Source: Butyrivibrio sp. LB2008 (GTDB lineage Bacteria > Bacillota > Clostridia > Lachnospirales > Lachnospiraceae). From it: a stretch of 64,000 nucleotides of DNA. The stretch covers positions 404,258 through 468,257 of the forward strand of contig NZ_KK211305.1 in the NCBI RefSeq assembly GCF_000621565.1, in the 5' to 3' direction. The position numbers and the translations under genes are program-made. The first letter of the stretch is position 1. Every line of letters starts with the position of its first letter. Positions 7,911 through 15,230 of the stretch are shown in pieces. The notes below the pieces were generated by a model that had not been told where the DNA came from, made no database searches, and saw only the letters and a program-made list of their open reading frames with translations.

Positions 7911-9752
7911 ATGAAGAAGGTCGCTCTGCTACTTGAAGGTTGGGGACGATATATTACCAACGCATGGATAAATGGTGTCCTCGCCAAGATTAAAGAAGAA
8001 AATGCAGACATAAATTTATATGTATTTAATGCATATGCCAACTGGAGCACAGATGAGCGTTATAATCAGGGAGAACATGCAATATTTTTTCTCCCTGATT
8101 TTTGTGATTTTGATGGCGTGATCTGTGAACTTAATAATACAGAAGCAAAGCCTGTAAGGGATGAAGTGCTCGAGAAGATCAGAGAGTCAGGCACGCCTTG
8201 CATTATGATAAATGCAAAGGAAGACGGTTTTTATTCTGTTGGCGTGGATAATTATGCAGTTATGTATGATAACATCCGCTTCCTTTATGAGGAGAAAGAA
8301 TGCAGAAGCTTCTGGTTTGTTATGGGACCTGAGGAGAACTATGAGAATGGTCAGAGAACCAAGGCACTCCTTGATTTTGCCAAGAAAAAGAAACTTAAGA
8401 AAAATATTGATTATGTACTTGATTACAGTGGTTTCAAGATAAAAGACGGAAGAGATGCATTCGGAAGATTATATGGAAAGCATGAAGTTCCGGATGTTAT
8501 TATCTGTGCGAATGATAATCTTGCTGTCGGCATTTTGTCAGAGATGGAAAAAGTAGGACTTGAATGTCCTAGAGATTTTTATATAACAGGTTTTGACGAT
8601 CTTGATAAGGCGAGATTCTATGATCCCAGAATATCAACGATCAGCTATAGAAGAGAAGATGCAGGAGAGATGGCTGTAGAGCTCTTTACGGATATTTGGA
8701 ATGGGAAAAAAGTTTCCTATGACAATTACATCAATGCATTCCCTATATACTGGGATAGTTGTGATTGTGAGTCTGATATTGTTGTAGATGAGCGCGCTCA
8801 GCTTAAGGGCAGCATCCTTTGGAATGATACCAGAGGAGAATTTGAAAGCGATCTGTTGAAGCTTTCATCGAGAATTACTCATGCTGACAGTATCAAAGAA
8901 ATGGTCGATGTTATACGTGATGTTGTCGTTGTGTCCAGGTGTGAAGACATCATAATGGTCCTTGATCCCAAGTTCTGGTCGGAATTTGAGGCTCAGGAAG
9001 AAGAGTGGATATTTGATACGGCATATATTAACGAAGACTGTATACAGCACATATTCCCGACTTTTGAGAGCAGTACGAGCGGAGACTGTTATCTTTTTAT
9101 CCCTATTCATTTCAGGGAAAAGAGTGCCGGTTATCTTGCCATGAAAAATCCTATATTCCTGATGGAGCAGCAGTTCCTTTTTGATCTTATCAATACCTTC
9201 CTTTCCGGAATGGAGATCCTTTATCAAAAGGAATGTCTTGCAAGAGCAAATGAAAAGCTCTCGGATCTGTCTGTAAAAGATGCTCTGACAGGACTCTACA
9301 ACAGACTTGGATTTGGAGAATATGCTAAGAAGATGATCGCCAAAGCGCATAAAGAGGGAAGACAGATGCTTATTCTGTATTCCGATCTGGATATGCTCAA
9401 ATATCTGAATGACACATATGGTCACGAGATCGGAGATGAAGCCATAATCTGTGCTTCCAAAGGATTGAAGGAACATGTAACTCCCGATGGAATGTGCTTT
9501 AGACTTGGCGGTGATGAATTCCTTATCATAGACAGATTCATGGGTGATGAGGCAGTAACCAGCATAATTGCCGAGATCAGGAAAATGTTGATAGACGGAT
9601 CTAGAGAGATAAAGCTTCCCGTCGACCTGTCCATGAGTTTTGGATATGTTGTTACCGAAGGTCAGGGTGAGGTACATCTTGATGAATATATAAGTAAAGC
9701 GGACACACTTATGTACGAGGATAAGAGAAGGAGACGGAAAGGTAGGATCTAG
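7911..9752 (+). CDS. Cytoplasmic LacI-type sugar sensor fused to GGDEF diguanylate cyclase
   Basis: Predicted to make c-di-GMP in response to a small ligand. Residues 1-290 resemble the ligand-binding domain of LacI/GalR regulators (VALLLEGWGRYITNAWINGV at the start; DVIICANDNLAVGIL and YITGFDDLDKARF near 195-235) but have no DNA-binding helix-turn-helix. A linker of about 130 residues (GAF-like at best) leads to a GGDEF domain with the intact motif GGDEF at 533-537. The inhibitory RxxD site before it is absent. No signal peptide or membrane segment is seen, so the sensor reads an intracellular sugar. It lies between the importer and the GH13 gene, and its TAG is two bases from the GH13 ATG, implying cotranscription. 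Confidence 0.88.
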   Translation: MKKVALLLEGWGRYITNAWINGVLAKIKEENADINLYVFNAYANWSTDERYNQGEHAIFFLPDFCDFDGVICELNNTEAKPVRDEVLEKIRESGTPCIMINAKEDGFYSVGVDNYAVMYDNIRFLYEEKECRSFWFVMGPEENYENGQRTKALLDFAKKKKLKKNIDYVLDYSGFKIKDGRDAFGRLYGKHEVPDVIICANDNLAVGILSEMEKVGLECPRDFYITGFDDLDKARFYDPRISTISYRREDAGEMAVELFTDIWNGKKVSYDNYINAFPIYWDSCDCESDIVVDERAQLKGSILWNDTRGEFESDLLKLSSRITHADSIKEMVDVIRDVVVVSRCEDIIMVLDPKFWSEFEAQEEEWIFDTAYINEDCIQHIFPTFESSTSGDCYLFIPIHFREKSAGYLAMKNPIFLMEQQFLFDLINTFLSGMEILYQKECLARANEKLSDLSVKDALTGLYNRLGFGEYAKKMIAKAHKEGRQMLILYSDLDMLKYLNDTYGHEIGDEAIICASKGLKEHVTPDGMCFRLGGDEFLIIDRFMGDEAVTSIIAEIRKMLIDGSREIKLPVDLSMSFGYVVTEGQGEVHLDEYISKADTLMYEDKRRRRKGRI

Positions 9753-9753
9753 C

Positions 9754-11385
9754 ATGCCGGATTGGCTTAAAAATGCAGTATTTTACGAAATCTATCCGCA
9801 GAGCTTTAATGATACTAATGATGACGGAATAGGTGACATTCAGGGTATTATCGAGAAACTTGATTATATCAGGGAGCTGGGCGCGAACGCGATCTGGATC
9901 AATCCGTGGTACGATTCTCCTTTTAAGGACGCGGGCTATGATGTAAGAGACTATAAAAAAGTTGCTTCAAGATATGGCACAAACGGTGATGCGAAGAGGC
10001 TTTTTGAGACTGCGCACAGCAAAGGAATCCATATAATACTTGATCTTGTTCCGGGCCATACATCTGAAGAACATGAGTGGTTCAAAGAAAGTGGCAAGGC
10101 TATTCCTGTTGTGAACGGAGTGCCTCAAAAAAACGAGCATTCCGACAGATATATCTGGACAGAATACTGGCTGTCAGGCATTGGCGGCCATCCCTATATA
10201 AGCGGGGAGTGTGAGAGAAACGGAGTGTATATGCTCAATTTCTTCAAATCACAGCCCGCTCTTAATTATGGTTTTGCAAGCCCTACAGAGAGCTGGCAAA
10301 TGTCTTATAAAGATTCCGAACCGCAGAAAACTCTTGAACTCATGATGGACGTGATGAGATACTGGCTTGATATGGGATGTGACGGCTTCAGAGTTGACAT
10401 GGCGGATTCTCTGGTAAAAGATGATGATGACAGAAAGTCATGTACTTGTTCTCTATGGAAAAAAGTAAGAGCGATGCTTGACAGCGAATATCCCGACGCG
10501 GCTATTGTCTCGGAATGGTCCAATCCCGAACAGTCCCTGAATAATGCAGGTTTCCATATGGATTTCTATCTTGACCATGCGGGAAATGGATATAACAGGC
10601 TGTTTCGTGATTATGAGACACTTGAGAAATATCATGTATTCCCGATAGCTGAGGATAGGAAGAACACTGTCGGTAAGGACAGAAGCTATTTCAAAAAAGA
10701 CGGTGACAGTGATGCTTCGGCTTTCTTAAGTGACTATATTCCAAAATATGAAAAGACAAAGGATGCAGGTTATATCTGCTTTATGACCTGTAATCATGAT
10801 ACTCCGAGGCCTGCAAGAACTCTTGGCACAACGGAGCTTAAGATTGCATATGCCACAATATTCACATTGCCGGGAGTTCCGTATATATATTACGGCGATG
10901 AGATAGGCATGAGATATATAGAAAATCTTCCGACCAAGGAGGGCGGTTATACCAGAACGGGCAGCAGGACACCGATGCAGTGGGATTCGGATAAGGCAAA
11001 CATGGGATTTTCCAATGCGCCAAAGGATAAACTGTATCTTCCGGTCGATGAAGAAGGCCCCGCTGTCAATAAGCAGGAGCAGGATAAAGATTCTTTATAT
11101 AATGTTGTAAAAGATGTTCTTGCGATTAGGGGAAAAGAGAAGGCACTTTGCGCCGATGAACCGTTTGAAGTCCTTTGCAGCGGCAAGGATAAGCCTTTTG
11201 TTTATAAAAGAGGGAATCTTATCATGATGGTAAATCCCGGAGAAAAAGATATTGAATATACCGCGGACTACCCTGCGATCAAGAGCGGAGACTATGAAGA
11301 AGTCTATTCTATCGGCAGGATAGAGCGCAGCGGTGAAAAGCTTGTGCTTAAGGCACAGAGCTTTGGAATCGTCAGATTAAAGTGA
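9754..11385 (+). CDS. GH13 alpha-glucosidase / oligo-1,6-glucosidase-like
   Basis: This 543-residue alpha-amylase superfamily enzyme should hydrolyse alpha-glucosidic oligosaccharides in the cytoplasm. The barrel starts WLKNAVFYEIYPQSF. The nucleophile is D215 in DGFRVDMAD, the acid/base E254 in VSEWSNPE and the transition-state Asp D349 in CNHDTPR. Conserved region I reads DLVPGHTS, with Gly where most members have Asn, which points to a subfamily other than classic oligo-1,6-glucosidases. There is no signal peptide. It starts two bases after the GGDEF stop and its 3' end overlaps the convergent engB by nine bases. Trehalose or sucrose-type activity cannot be excluded. Confidence 0.9.
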   Translation: MPDWLKNAVFYEIYPQSFNDTNDDGIGDIQGIIEKLDYIRELGANAIWINPWYDSPFKDAGYDVRDYKKVASRYGTNGDAKRLFETAHSKGIHIILDLVPGHTSEEHEWFKESGKAIPVVNGVPQKNEHSDRYIWTEYWLSGIGGHPYISGECERNGVYMLNFFKSQPALNYGFASPTESWQMSYKDSEPQKTLELMMDVMRYWLDMGCDGFRVDMADSLVKDDDDRKSCTCSLWKKVRAMLDSEYPDAAIVSEWSNPEQSLNNAGFHMDFYLDHAGNGYNRLFRDYETLEKYHVFPIAEDRKNTVGKDRSYFKKDGDSDASAFLSDYIPKYEKTKDAGYICFMTCNHDTPRPARTLGTTELKIAYATIFTLPGVPYIYYGDEIGMRYIENLPTKEGGYTRTGSRTPMQWDSDKANMGFSNAPKDKLYLPVDEEGPAVNKQEQDKDSLYNVVKDVLAIRGKEKALCADEPFEVLCSGKDKPFVYKRGNLIMMVNPGEKDIEYTADYPAIKSGDYEEVYSIGRIERSGEKLVLKAQSFGIVRLK

Positions 11386-11982
11386 TGACTCTTTTGCCTC
11401 GGCTAAAAGAGTATCCATGAAATCATAGATGTCGTCGCGACCGTCTTTGCTAAGGGCTGAGTAAGGGAAAATCCTTACATCGTCAGGAAGACCGAGGCCG
11501 TTTCTAAGCATATTCAGATGCTTTTCGTGCTGGCTTTTTTTGATCTTGTCAGATTTGGTCGCAATGATAACAGGCTGGAATCCCTGATGCACGATCCATT
11601 TGTACATCTGTACATCATTTGCTGAAGGTTCATGCCTTATATCAATTAAAAGAAAAACTCGAAGGAGCTGTTTGGAAGTATGGAGATAGTTTTCTACCAT
11701 CTTTCCCCACTGCTCCTTTACTTTTTCGGGAACACGCGCAAAGCCGTATCCCGGAAGGTCTACGAGATAGAATTCATTGTTTATGTTGTAGTAGTTTATT
11801 GTCTGGGTTTTGCCCGGTTCCTGCGAAGTTCTCGCATAATTCTTTCTGTTCATGATGCCGTTTATAAGAGAGCTCTTTCCGACATTACTCTTACCCGCAA
11901 AGGCAAATTCAGGGTATGGATTATCGGGAAGGGTGCTTGTGATACCGCAGACTGTTTCGAGGTTTACGTTCTTTATTACCAT
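11377..11982 (-). CDS. engB: Ribosome biogenesis GTPase EngB (YsxC/YihA)
   Basis: This 201-residue GTPase helps assemble the large ribosomal subunit. The P-loop GKSNVGKSS is at about 30-38, the switch region has a conserved Thr (KTQTINYY), G3 is DLPGYGFA, and G4 TKSDK follows near residue 140. Length is typical. It is alone here, although it often follows clpX-lon in Firmicutes. Its 3' end overlaps the GH13 gene with no visible terminator between them. Confidence 0.96.
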   Translation of the reverse strand: MVIKNVNLETVCGITSTLPDNPYPEFAFAGKSNVGKSSLINGIMNRKNYARTSQEPGKTQTINYYNINNEFYLVDLPGYGFARVPEKVKEQWGKMVENYLHTSKQLLRVFLLIDIRHEPSANDVQMYKWIVHQGFQPVIIATKSDKIKKSQHEKHLNMLRNGLGLPDDVRIFPYSALSKDGRDDIYDFMDTLLAEAKESSL

Positions 11983-12067
11983 TGTATTGTCTCCATAGTT
12001 TTTTCTGTTTATGTTCCCGTTTATTCTACACTATCTAAAACAATCAGGCAAAAATTAGTATGTTGAT

Positions 12068-12096
12068 TTGGAATTTTGAAAGCTTTAAGCTATAAT
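12068..12096 (+). promoter_or_regulatory. Sigma-A promoter of the first tandem lipoprotein
   Basis: TTGGAA (12068-12073), 17-bp spacer, TATAAT (12091-12096); about 60 bp upstream of the gene. Confidence 0.55.
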
Positions 12097-12156
12097 ATGT
12101 TATATAACAATTAACAAAAATAACAAATGATTACCATGCGGGAAGGAGGTGGAATC

Positions 12157-13038
12157 ATGAAAAAACAGGTTGTTGTTTTTTTAATCCTTTCATTGATGAT
12201 GATGACGGGATGTTCATATAGTGATATCGATCTGGAGGGGACAGTAGAAGATATTCAAAGTACAGCATCGGACCTGGCATCGGATCTGGCATCTCAGATA
12301 GATGAGACATTTGGGTCAAAAGAATCAGATGAGGATTCTGAAGATGAAGAAGACAAGAAAGATGAAAAAGGTAATAAAGATGAGGAAGCATCAGAAAAGC
12401 CAAACGGTGTTTATGCTGTGAATTTTTCATATGAAATGGATGGAAACGAAATACATGTAGAGTATTTCTATTCTTTTAAAGAAGACGGAACAGGTATTGC
12501 AAGTTTTCAGGATGTAGTGCCGTTTACGTGGAACGATAAGGAGATGGACTTTGGCGGAGCGACCAAAGAATATGAGCTTGAAGGGGATGTTCTGAAAGTA
12601 AAAGAGGATGAAAATGAATGGGCTGCATATATTAAGAAAGAAGGAGATTATGCATCAAACGGGGATTTTTCGGAATTTGCCGGAACATATCAGGCGACGG
12701 ATGCGGCAAATTCAGCATATGGCGGAGAAGAGCCGCTTACTCTCCTTGAACTTGGGGCAGGCGGTAATCTGATCGGAGGAGGACCTTTAAATGAGGTGAA
12801 TTTTTATCCTTCCGAAGAACCTGAGAAGATCACGCGAAATGATGACGGATCATATAGGTGTGAATACAGGCAGCAGCCCAATATGGAAAGCTTTGAATAT
12901 ATTATCTACCCTAAAGGAGTAATAGATGAGAAAGATGTCGGGGATGATTTTTTGAAAGATACGGTGTACATAAGAGTTATAAAAAATGACGGCGGAGTAA
13001 TGGATGCAGTTTATTATCTGGAAGAACAGGCATCGTGA
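12157..13038 (+). CDS. Lipoprotein of unknown function, tandem paralogue 1
   Basis: I do not recognise a named family. The 293-residue protein has a lipoprotein signal (lipobox MMTGC, Cys19), an acidic, Lys/Glu/Asp-rich linker (about 40-85), then a beta-rich domain starting NGVYAVNFSYEMDG. The first part of that domain (SFKEDGTG, QDVVPFTW) is clearly shared with the third lipoprotein at 13489. A second module (about 175-290) is unique. ATG 12157 is preferred over an upstream in-frame ATG at 12127 because AAGGAGGTG lies between them. It is likely anchored outside the cell membrane. The shared domain looks lipocalin-like in strand pattern, which is only a guess. Confidence 0.8.
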   Translation: MKKQVVVFLILSLMMMTGCSYSDIDLEGTVEDIQSTASDLASDLASQIDETFGSKESDEDSEDEEDKKDEKGNKDEEASEKPNGVYAVNFSYEMDGNEIHVEYFYSFKEDGTGIASFQDVVPFTWNDKEMDFGGATKEYELEGDVLKVKEDENEWAAYIKKEGDYASNGDFSEFAGTYQATDAANSAYGGEEPLTLLELGAGGNLIGGGPLNEVNFYPSEEPEKITRNDDGSYRCEYRQQPNMESFEYIIYPKGVIDEKDVGDDFLKDTVYIRVIKNDGGVMDAVYYLEEQAS

Positions 13039-13184
13039 ATTACATGGAATAAAACATTGTTTTTTGAAATAAAATTTACGGAAAAAAGAATGTTAAAAAA
13101 ATGCTAATAATTTGTATTGTCGTAAATATTTTGATGGGGTATTATGGGGTATACTTAAAATTAGTTTGCAAAAAGGACGATGAT

Positions 13185-13388
13185 ATGAAAAAAAGAATAA
13201 TAAGCATTTTAGCGCTCATGTTAGTGGTAACAGGGTGCGGTTCCCAAAGTGCTGAGTCTAAGTCTGAGAAAGAGGAAGCTCTCGAATGCCTGAGAACAGG
13301 CGGCGCGAGCACTGTTTCGGAAGACAGCGATTCCTTGAATAACAGCACAGGGAATTCAAGTGTCGCAGATGATTTCGGAATTAATTAA
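13185..13388 (+). CDS. Short lipoprotein, leader-and-linker remnant of the tandem family
   Basis: This 67-residue product begins MKKRIISILALMLVVTGCGS, nearly the same leader as the third lipoprotein (MKKRIISIMALALVMTGCS), with Cys18 as lipidation site. After a Ser/Glu-rich linker it stops at TAA without any folded domain. Either a tiny lipoprotein or a decayed paralogue that lost its C-terminal domain. ATG 13185 is used, with AAAGGA upstream. The longer open frame from 13101 has no ribosome site. Confidence 0.6.
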   Translation: MKKRIISILALMLVVTGCGSQSAESKSEKEEALECLRTGGASTVSEDSDSLNNSTGNSSVADDFGIN

Positions 13389-13414
13389 AACTATTCCGAA
13401 TAAGGCGCATGTAT

Positions 13415-13443
13415 TGTTTTGTTTATTATGAAGGGGTATAATC
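13415..13443 (+). promoter_or_regulatory. Promoter of the third tandem lipoprotein
   Basis: TTGTTT (13415-13420), 17-bp spacer, TATAAT (13438-13443). The GGGGTATA context around the -10 is also present before the second lipoprotein at 13146. Confidence 0.5.
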
Positions 13444-13488
13444 TGTTATATAAAATTTAACAGGGTAAAAAAGAAAGGAAATGAGGAG

Positions 13489-13995
13489 ATGAAAAAGAGG
13501 ATTATTAGTATTATGGCGCTTGCTTTGGTAATGACAGGATGTTCCTTTAATCTTCCCGGCCAAGAAGCAGAGACAGACGAATCTCTTGAGAGTTTACTTG
13601 AAGAGGATGCAGACAGTTCTGAAGCAATAGACACTTCCGCAAATATTGACACAAAGAGTTCGACTGACAGTGCATCCAAAGAGGATAGCAAGGCTGCGAC
13701 TAGCGATAGCTCAAAAGCTGAAGAAAGCGACAGCAATGTGGCTAAGAAGCCCAGCGGTACATATTCAAGAAGCTTTACTGAGGAAATCGGTGGAGAAGAC
13801 GTAACTGTAACTTATTCTTATACATTTAAGGAAGACGGAACAGGAACTGCTGATATTCAGGATGTAGTACCCATGACATGGGACGATACCAAGATAACTG
13901 TCGGTGATGTGAGTTTTGAGTACAAGTACAACGCTGAAACCGATACCATCAGCGTAAAAGGAGATTCCGGCTGGGAAGAGTTCCTTCAGAAGTAA
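13489..13995 (+). CDS. Lipoprotein of unknown function, tandem paralogue 3
   Basis: This 168-residue lipoprotein has lipobox VMTGC (Cys18), a Ser/Asp/Glu-rich linker to about residue 82 and a C-terminal beta-rich domain of about 85 residues (KPSGTYSRSF, YTFKEDGTGTADIQDVVPMTW). The domain matches the first half of the folded part of the lipoprotein at 12157, so the two are paralogues made by tandem duplication. It has an AAATGAGGAG ribosome site. Function is unknown; an envelope-associated role is inferred only from the lipid anchor. Confidence 0.82.
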   Translation: MKKRIISIMALALVMTGCSFNLPGQEAETDESLESLLEEDADSSEAIDTSANIDTKSSTDSASKEDSKAATSDSSKAEESDSNVAKKPSGTYSRSFTEEIGGEDVTVTYSYTFKEDGTGTADIQDVVPMTWDDTKITVGDVSFEYKYNAETDTISVKGDSGWEEFLQK

Positions 13996-14033
13996 TGCTC
14001 AAAGCTAAATCTTTCGTTCGCTCGGGCACATTG

Positions 14034-14132
14034 GTATGACATCTTAAATGAAATTACAGAAATCCGCACTGGCTGCGGATTTCGTGAGAACATGATTCAG
14101 AAATGCTTGTGTTCGGCTGCGCAGTGATTTTC
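14034..14132 (+). repeat. Dispersed palindromic element, copy A
   Basis: 14034-14094 matches the reverse complement of 31891-31951 at 58 of 61 positions. It contains a perfect hairpin: GAAATCCGCA (14059-14068), loop CTGGC, TGCGGATTTC (14074-14083). The adjoining 14098-14132 matches 27950-27984 at 32 of 35 positions. It lies in the gap after the third lipoprotein. Confidence 0.8.
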
Positions 14133-14150
14133 ATAATTTAATAAAAAACC

Positions 14151-14202
14151 GGAGATGCCTCTTTTCGATGTTGCTAAGAAAAGTCGGCATCTCCATTTTT
14201 TC
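14151..14202. terminator. Bidirectional terminator between lipoprotein and CPBP gene
   Basis: GGAGATGCC (14151-14159) pairs with GGCATCTCC (14186-14194). A T-run follows on the plus strand and an A-run precedes it (T-run on minus), serving the two convergent genes. Confidence 0.75.
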
Positions 14203-14236
14203 TTGGGGTATTTACACTTATTAGAGCGTGATCGGA

Positions 14237-15040
14237 TTATTCCGTTTTTCTTTTGCCAAACTCTTTGTGGAGCTGTATAAAAGCTATTATGGCGCAAACA
14301 ACCGTTACAGAAACAGCATATATTCCTTCGGAAAGTGTTATATCCTCTGTTGCTTTTTGTACCGCAAGTCCGGTATTCGAGTTAATGAAACAATCCCAGA
14401 ACTCGGATGTAAAGTCAATGAGTCCGTGCAAAACAGAAACAACCCATATGCTATCCGTAATGTAGTAAACGCAAGCCAGACAGCATCCGATTGCAATTGC
14501 ATAGATAACTTGTGAAGTAGTCGCGATAACCCTTGTAGGTGAAGAGGTAAGATTTGAAAAGTGCAAAAGTCCAAATACAGTCGACGAGATAAGTACTGCT
14601 TTTAATATACCTTTTCTGCTTTCACCAAAACGATATCTGAAGGAGTTAAAAAGGGTACCTCTAAGCATAGATTCTTCAAACATTCCTGTTCCCATATTAC
14701 AAATAAATGCAAATATAAGCCTTGGAAGTGCCTTAGCAAAAGAAATTTCAGGCTGCGAAAAGTCATCATGAAGATTGAGAACAACCAGTGCCATAAGTGT
14801 TATTCCCGTACAAAAAACTCCTTTTGCAAATCCTTTACTTCTGAATCTAAAGTCAGTTCCGTATAATTTGTTTGCCAAAAATAATCCCAATATAGCAATC
14901 AGATAGCGCGAAGCCGCTTGCAAAGTATCTTTTAATGTTTCATCCTGAACAAAAATACTTGCCAATATTTCCGACGCCACAAATAAAAAGAATAATAAAA
15001 AGGTTGAAAGTATTCCATAGATAAATTTTTTTGTCTTCAT
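14237..15040 (-). CDS. CPBP family intramembrane metalloprotease
   Basis: This 267-residue membrane protein has about seven hydrophobic segments and the CPBP (Abi/Rce1-like) motifs: FEESMLRG (EExxxR, near 145), FGLLHFSN (near 180) and HGLIDF (near 230). Such proteins cleave membrane peptides or act in peptide self-immunity. It diverges from the MMPL exporter, and its promoter contains an operator-like palindrome, suggesting joint control with that exporter. Substrate unknown. Confidence 0.88.
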   Translation of the reverse strand: MKTKKFIYGILSTFLLFFLFVASEILASIFVQDETLKDTLQAASRYLIAILGLFLANKLYGTDFRFRSKGFAKGVFCTGITLMALVVLNLHDDFSQPEISFAKALPRLIFAFICNMGTGMFEESMLRGTLFNSFRYRFGESRKGILKAVLISSTVFGLLHFSNLTSSPTRVIATTSQVIYAIAIGCCLACVYYITDSIWVVSVLHGLIDFTSEFWDCFINSNTGLAVQKATEDITLSEGIYAVSVTVVCAIIAFIQLHKEFGKRKTE

Positions 15041-15080
15041 TCTCAGATAAATCCCTTCATGTCATTTAATTTGTCAACAA

Positions 15081-15142
15081 TACTACGCCAAACGTAGTAC
15101 GCCTGTAATAGTATTTATACTACGTCAGTCGTACTATGTCAA
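15081..15142 (-). promoter_or_regulatory. Promoter with two 19-bp operator-like palindromes between CPBP and MMPL genes
   Basis: On the minus strand TTGACA (15142-15137), exactly 17 bp, then TATAAA (15119-15114) forms a near-ideal promoter for the CPBP gene. The spacer is the core of a 19-bp quasi-palindrome (15118-15136). A second, perfect one reads TACTACGCCAAACGTAGTA (15081-15099), 7-bp arms and 5-bp spacer. Shared half-site TANTACG. The geometry suits a TetR- or MarR-type dimer; no such gene is adjacent. Confidence 0.65.
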
Positions 15143-15230
15143 TATGCTTTTTAGAGTGTACAATATATAGTATACAAATTTATGCAAACACGTAGTATTT
15201 CATTATGAAAAATGTTTTGAGGGGGCGAAA

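Noticed and set aside
8865..9755. 296-codon minus-strand open frame
   Set aside because: Antisense to the GGDEF coding part, which has the intact motif.
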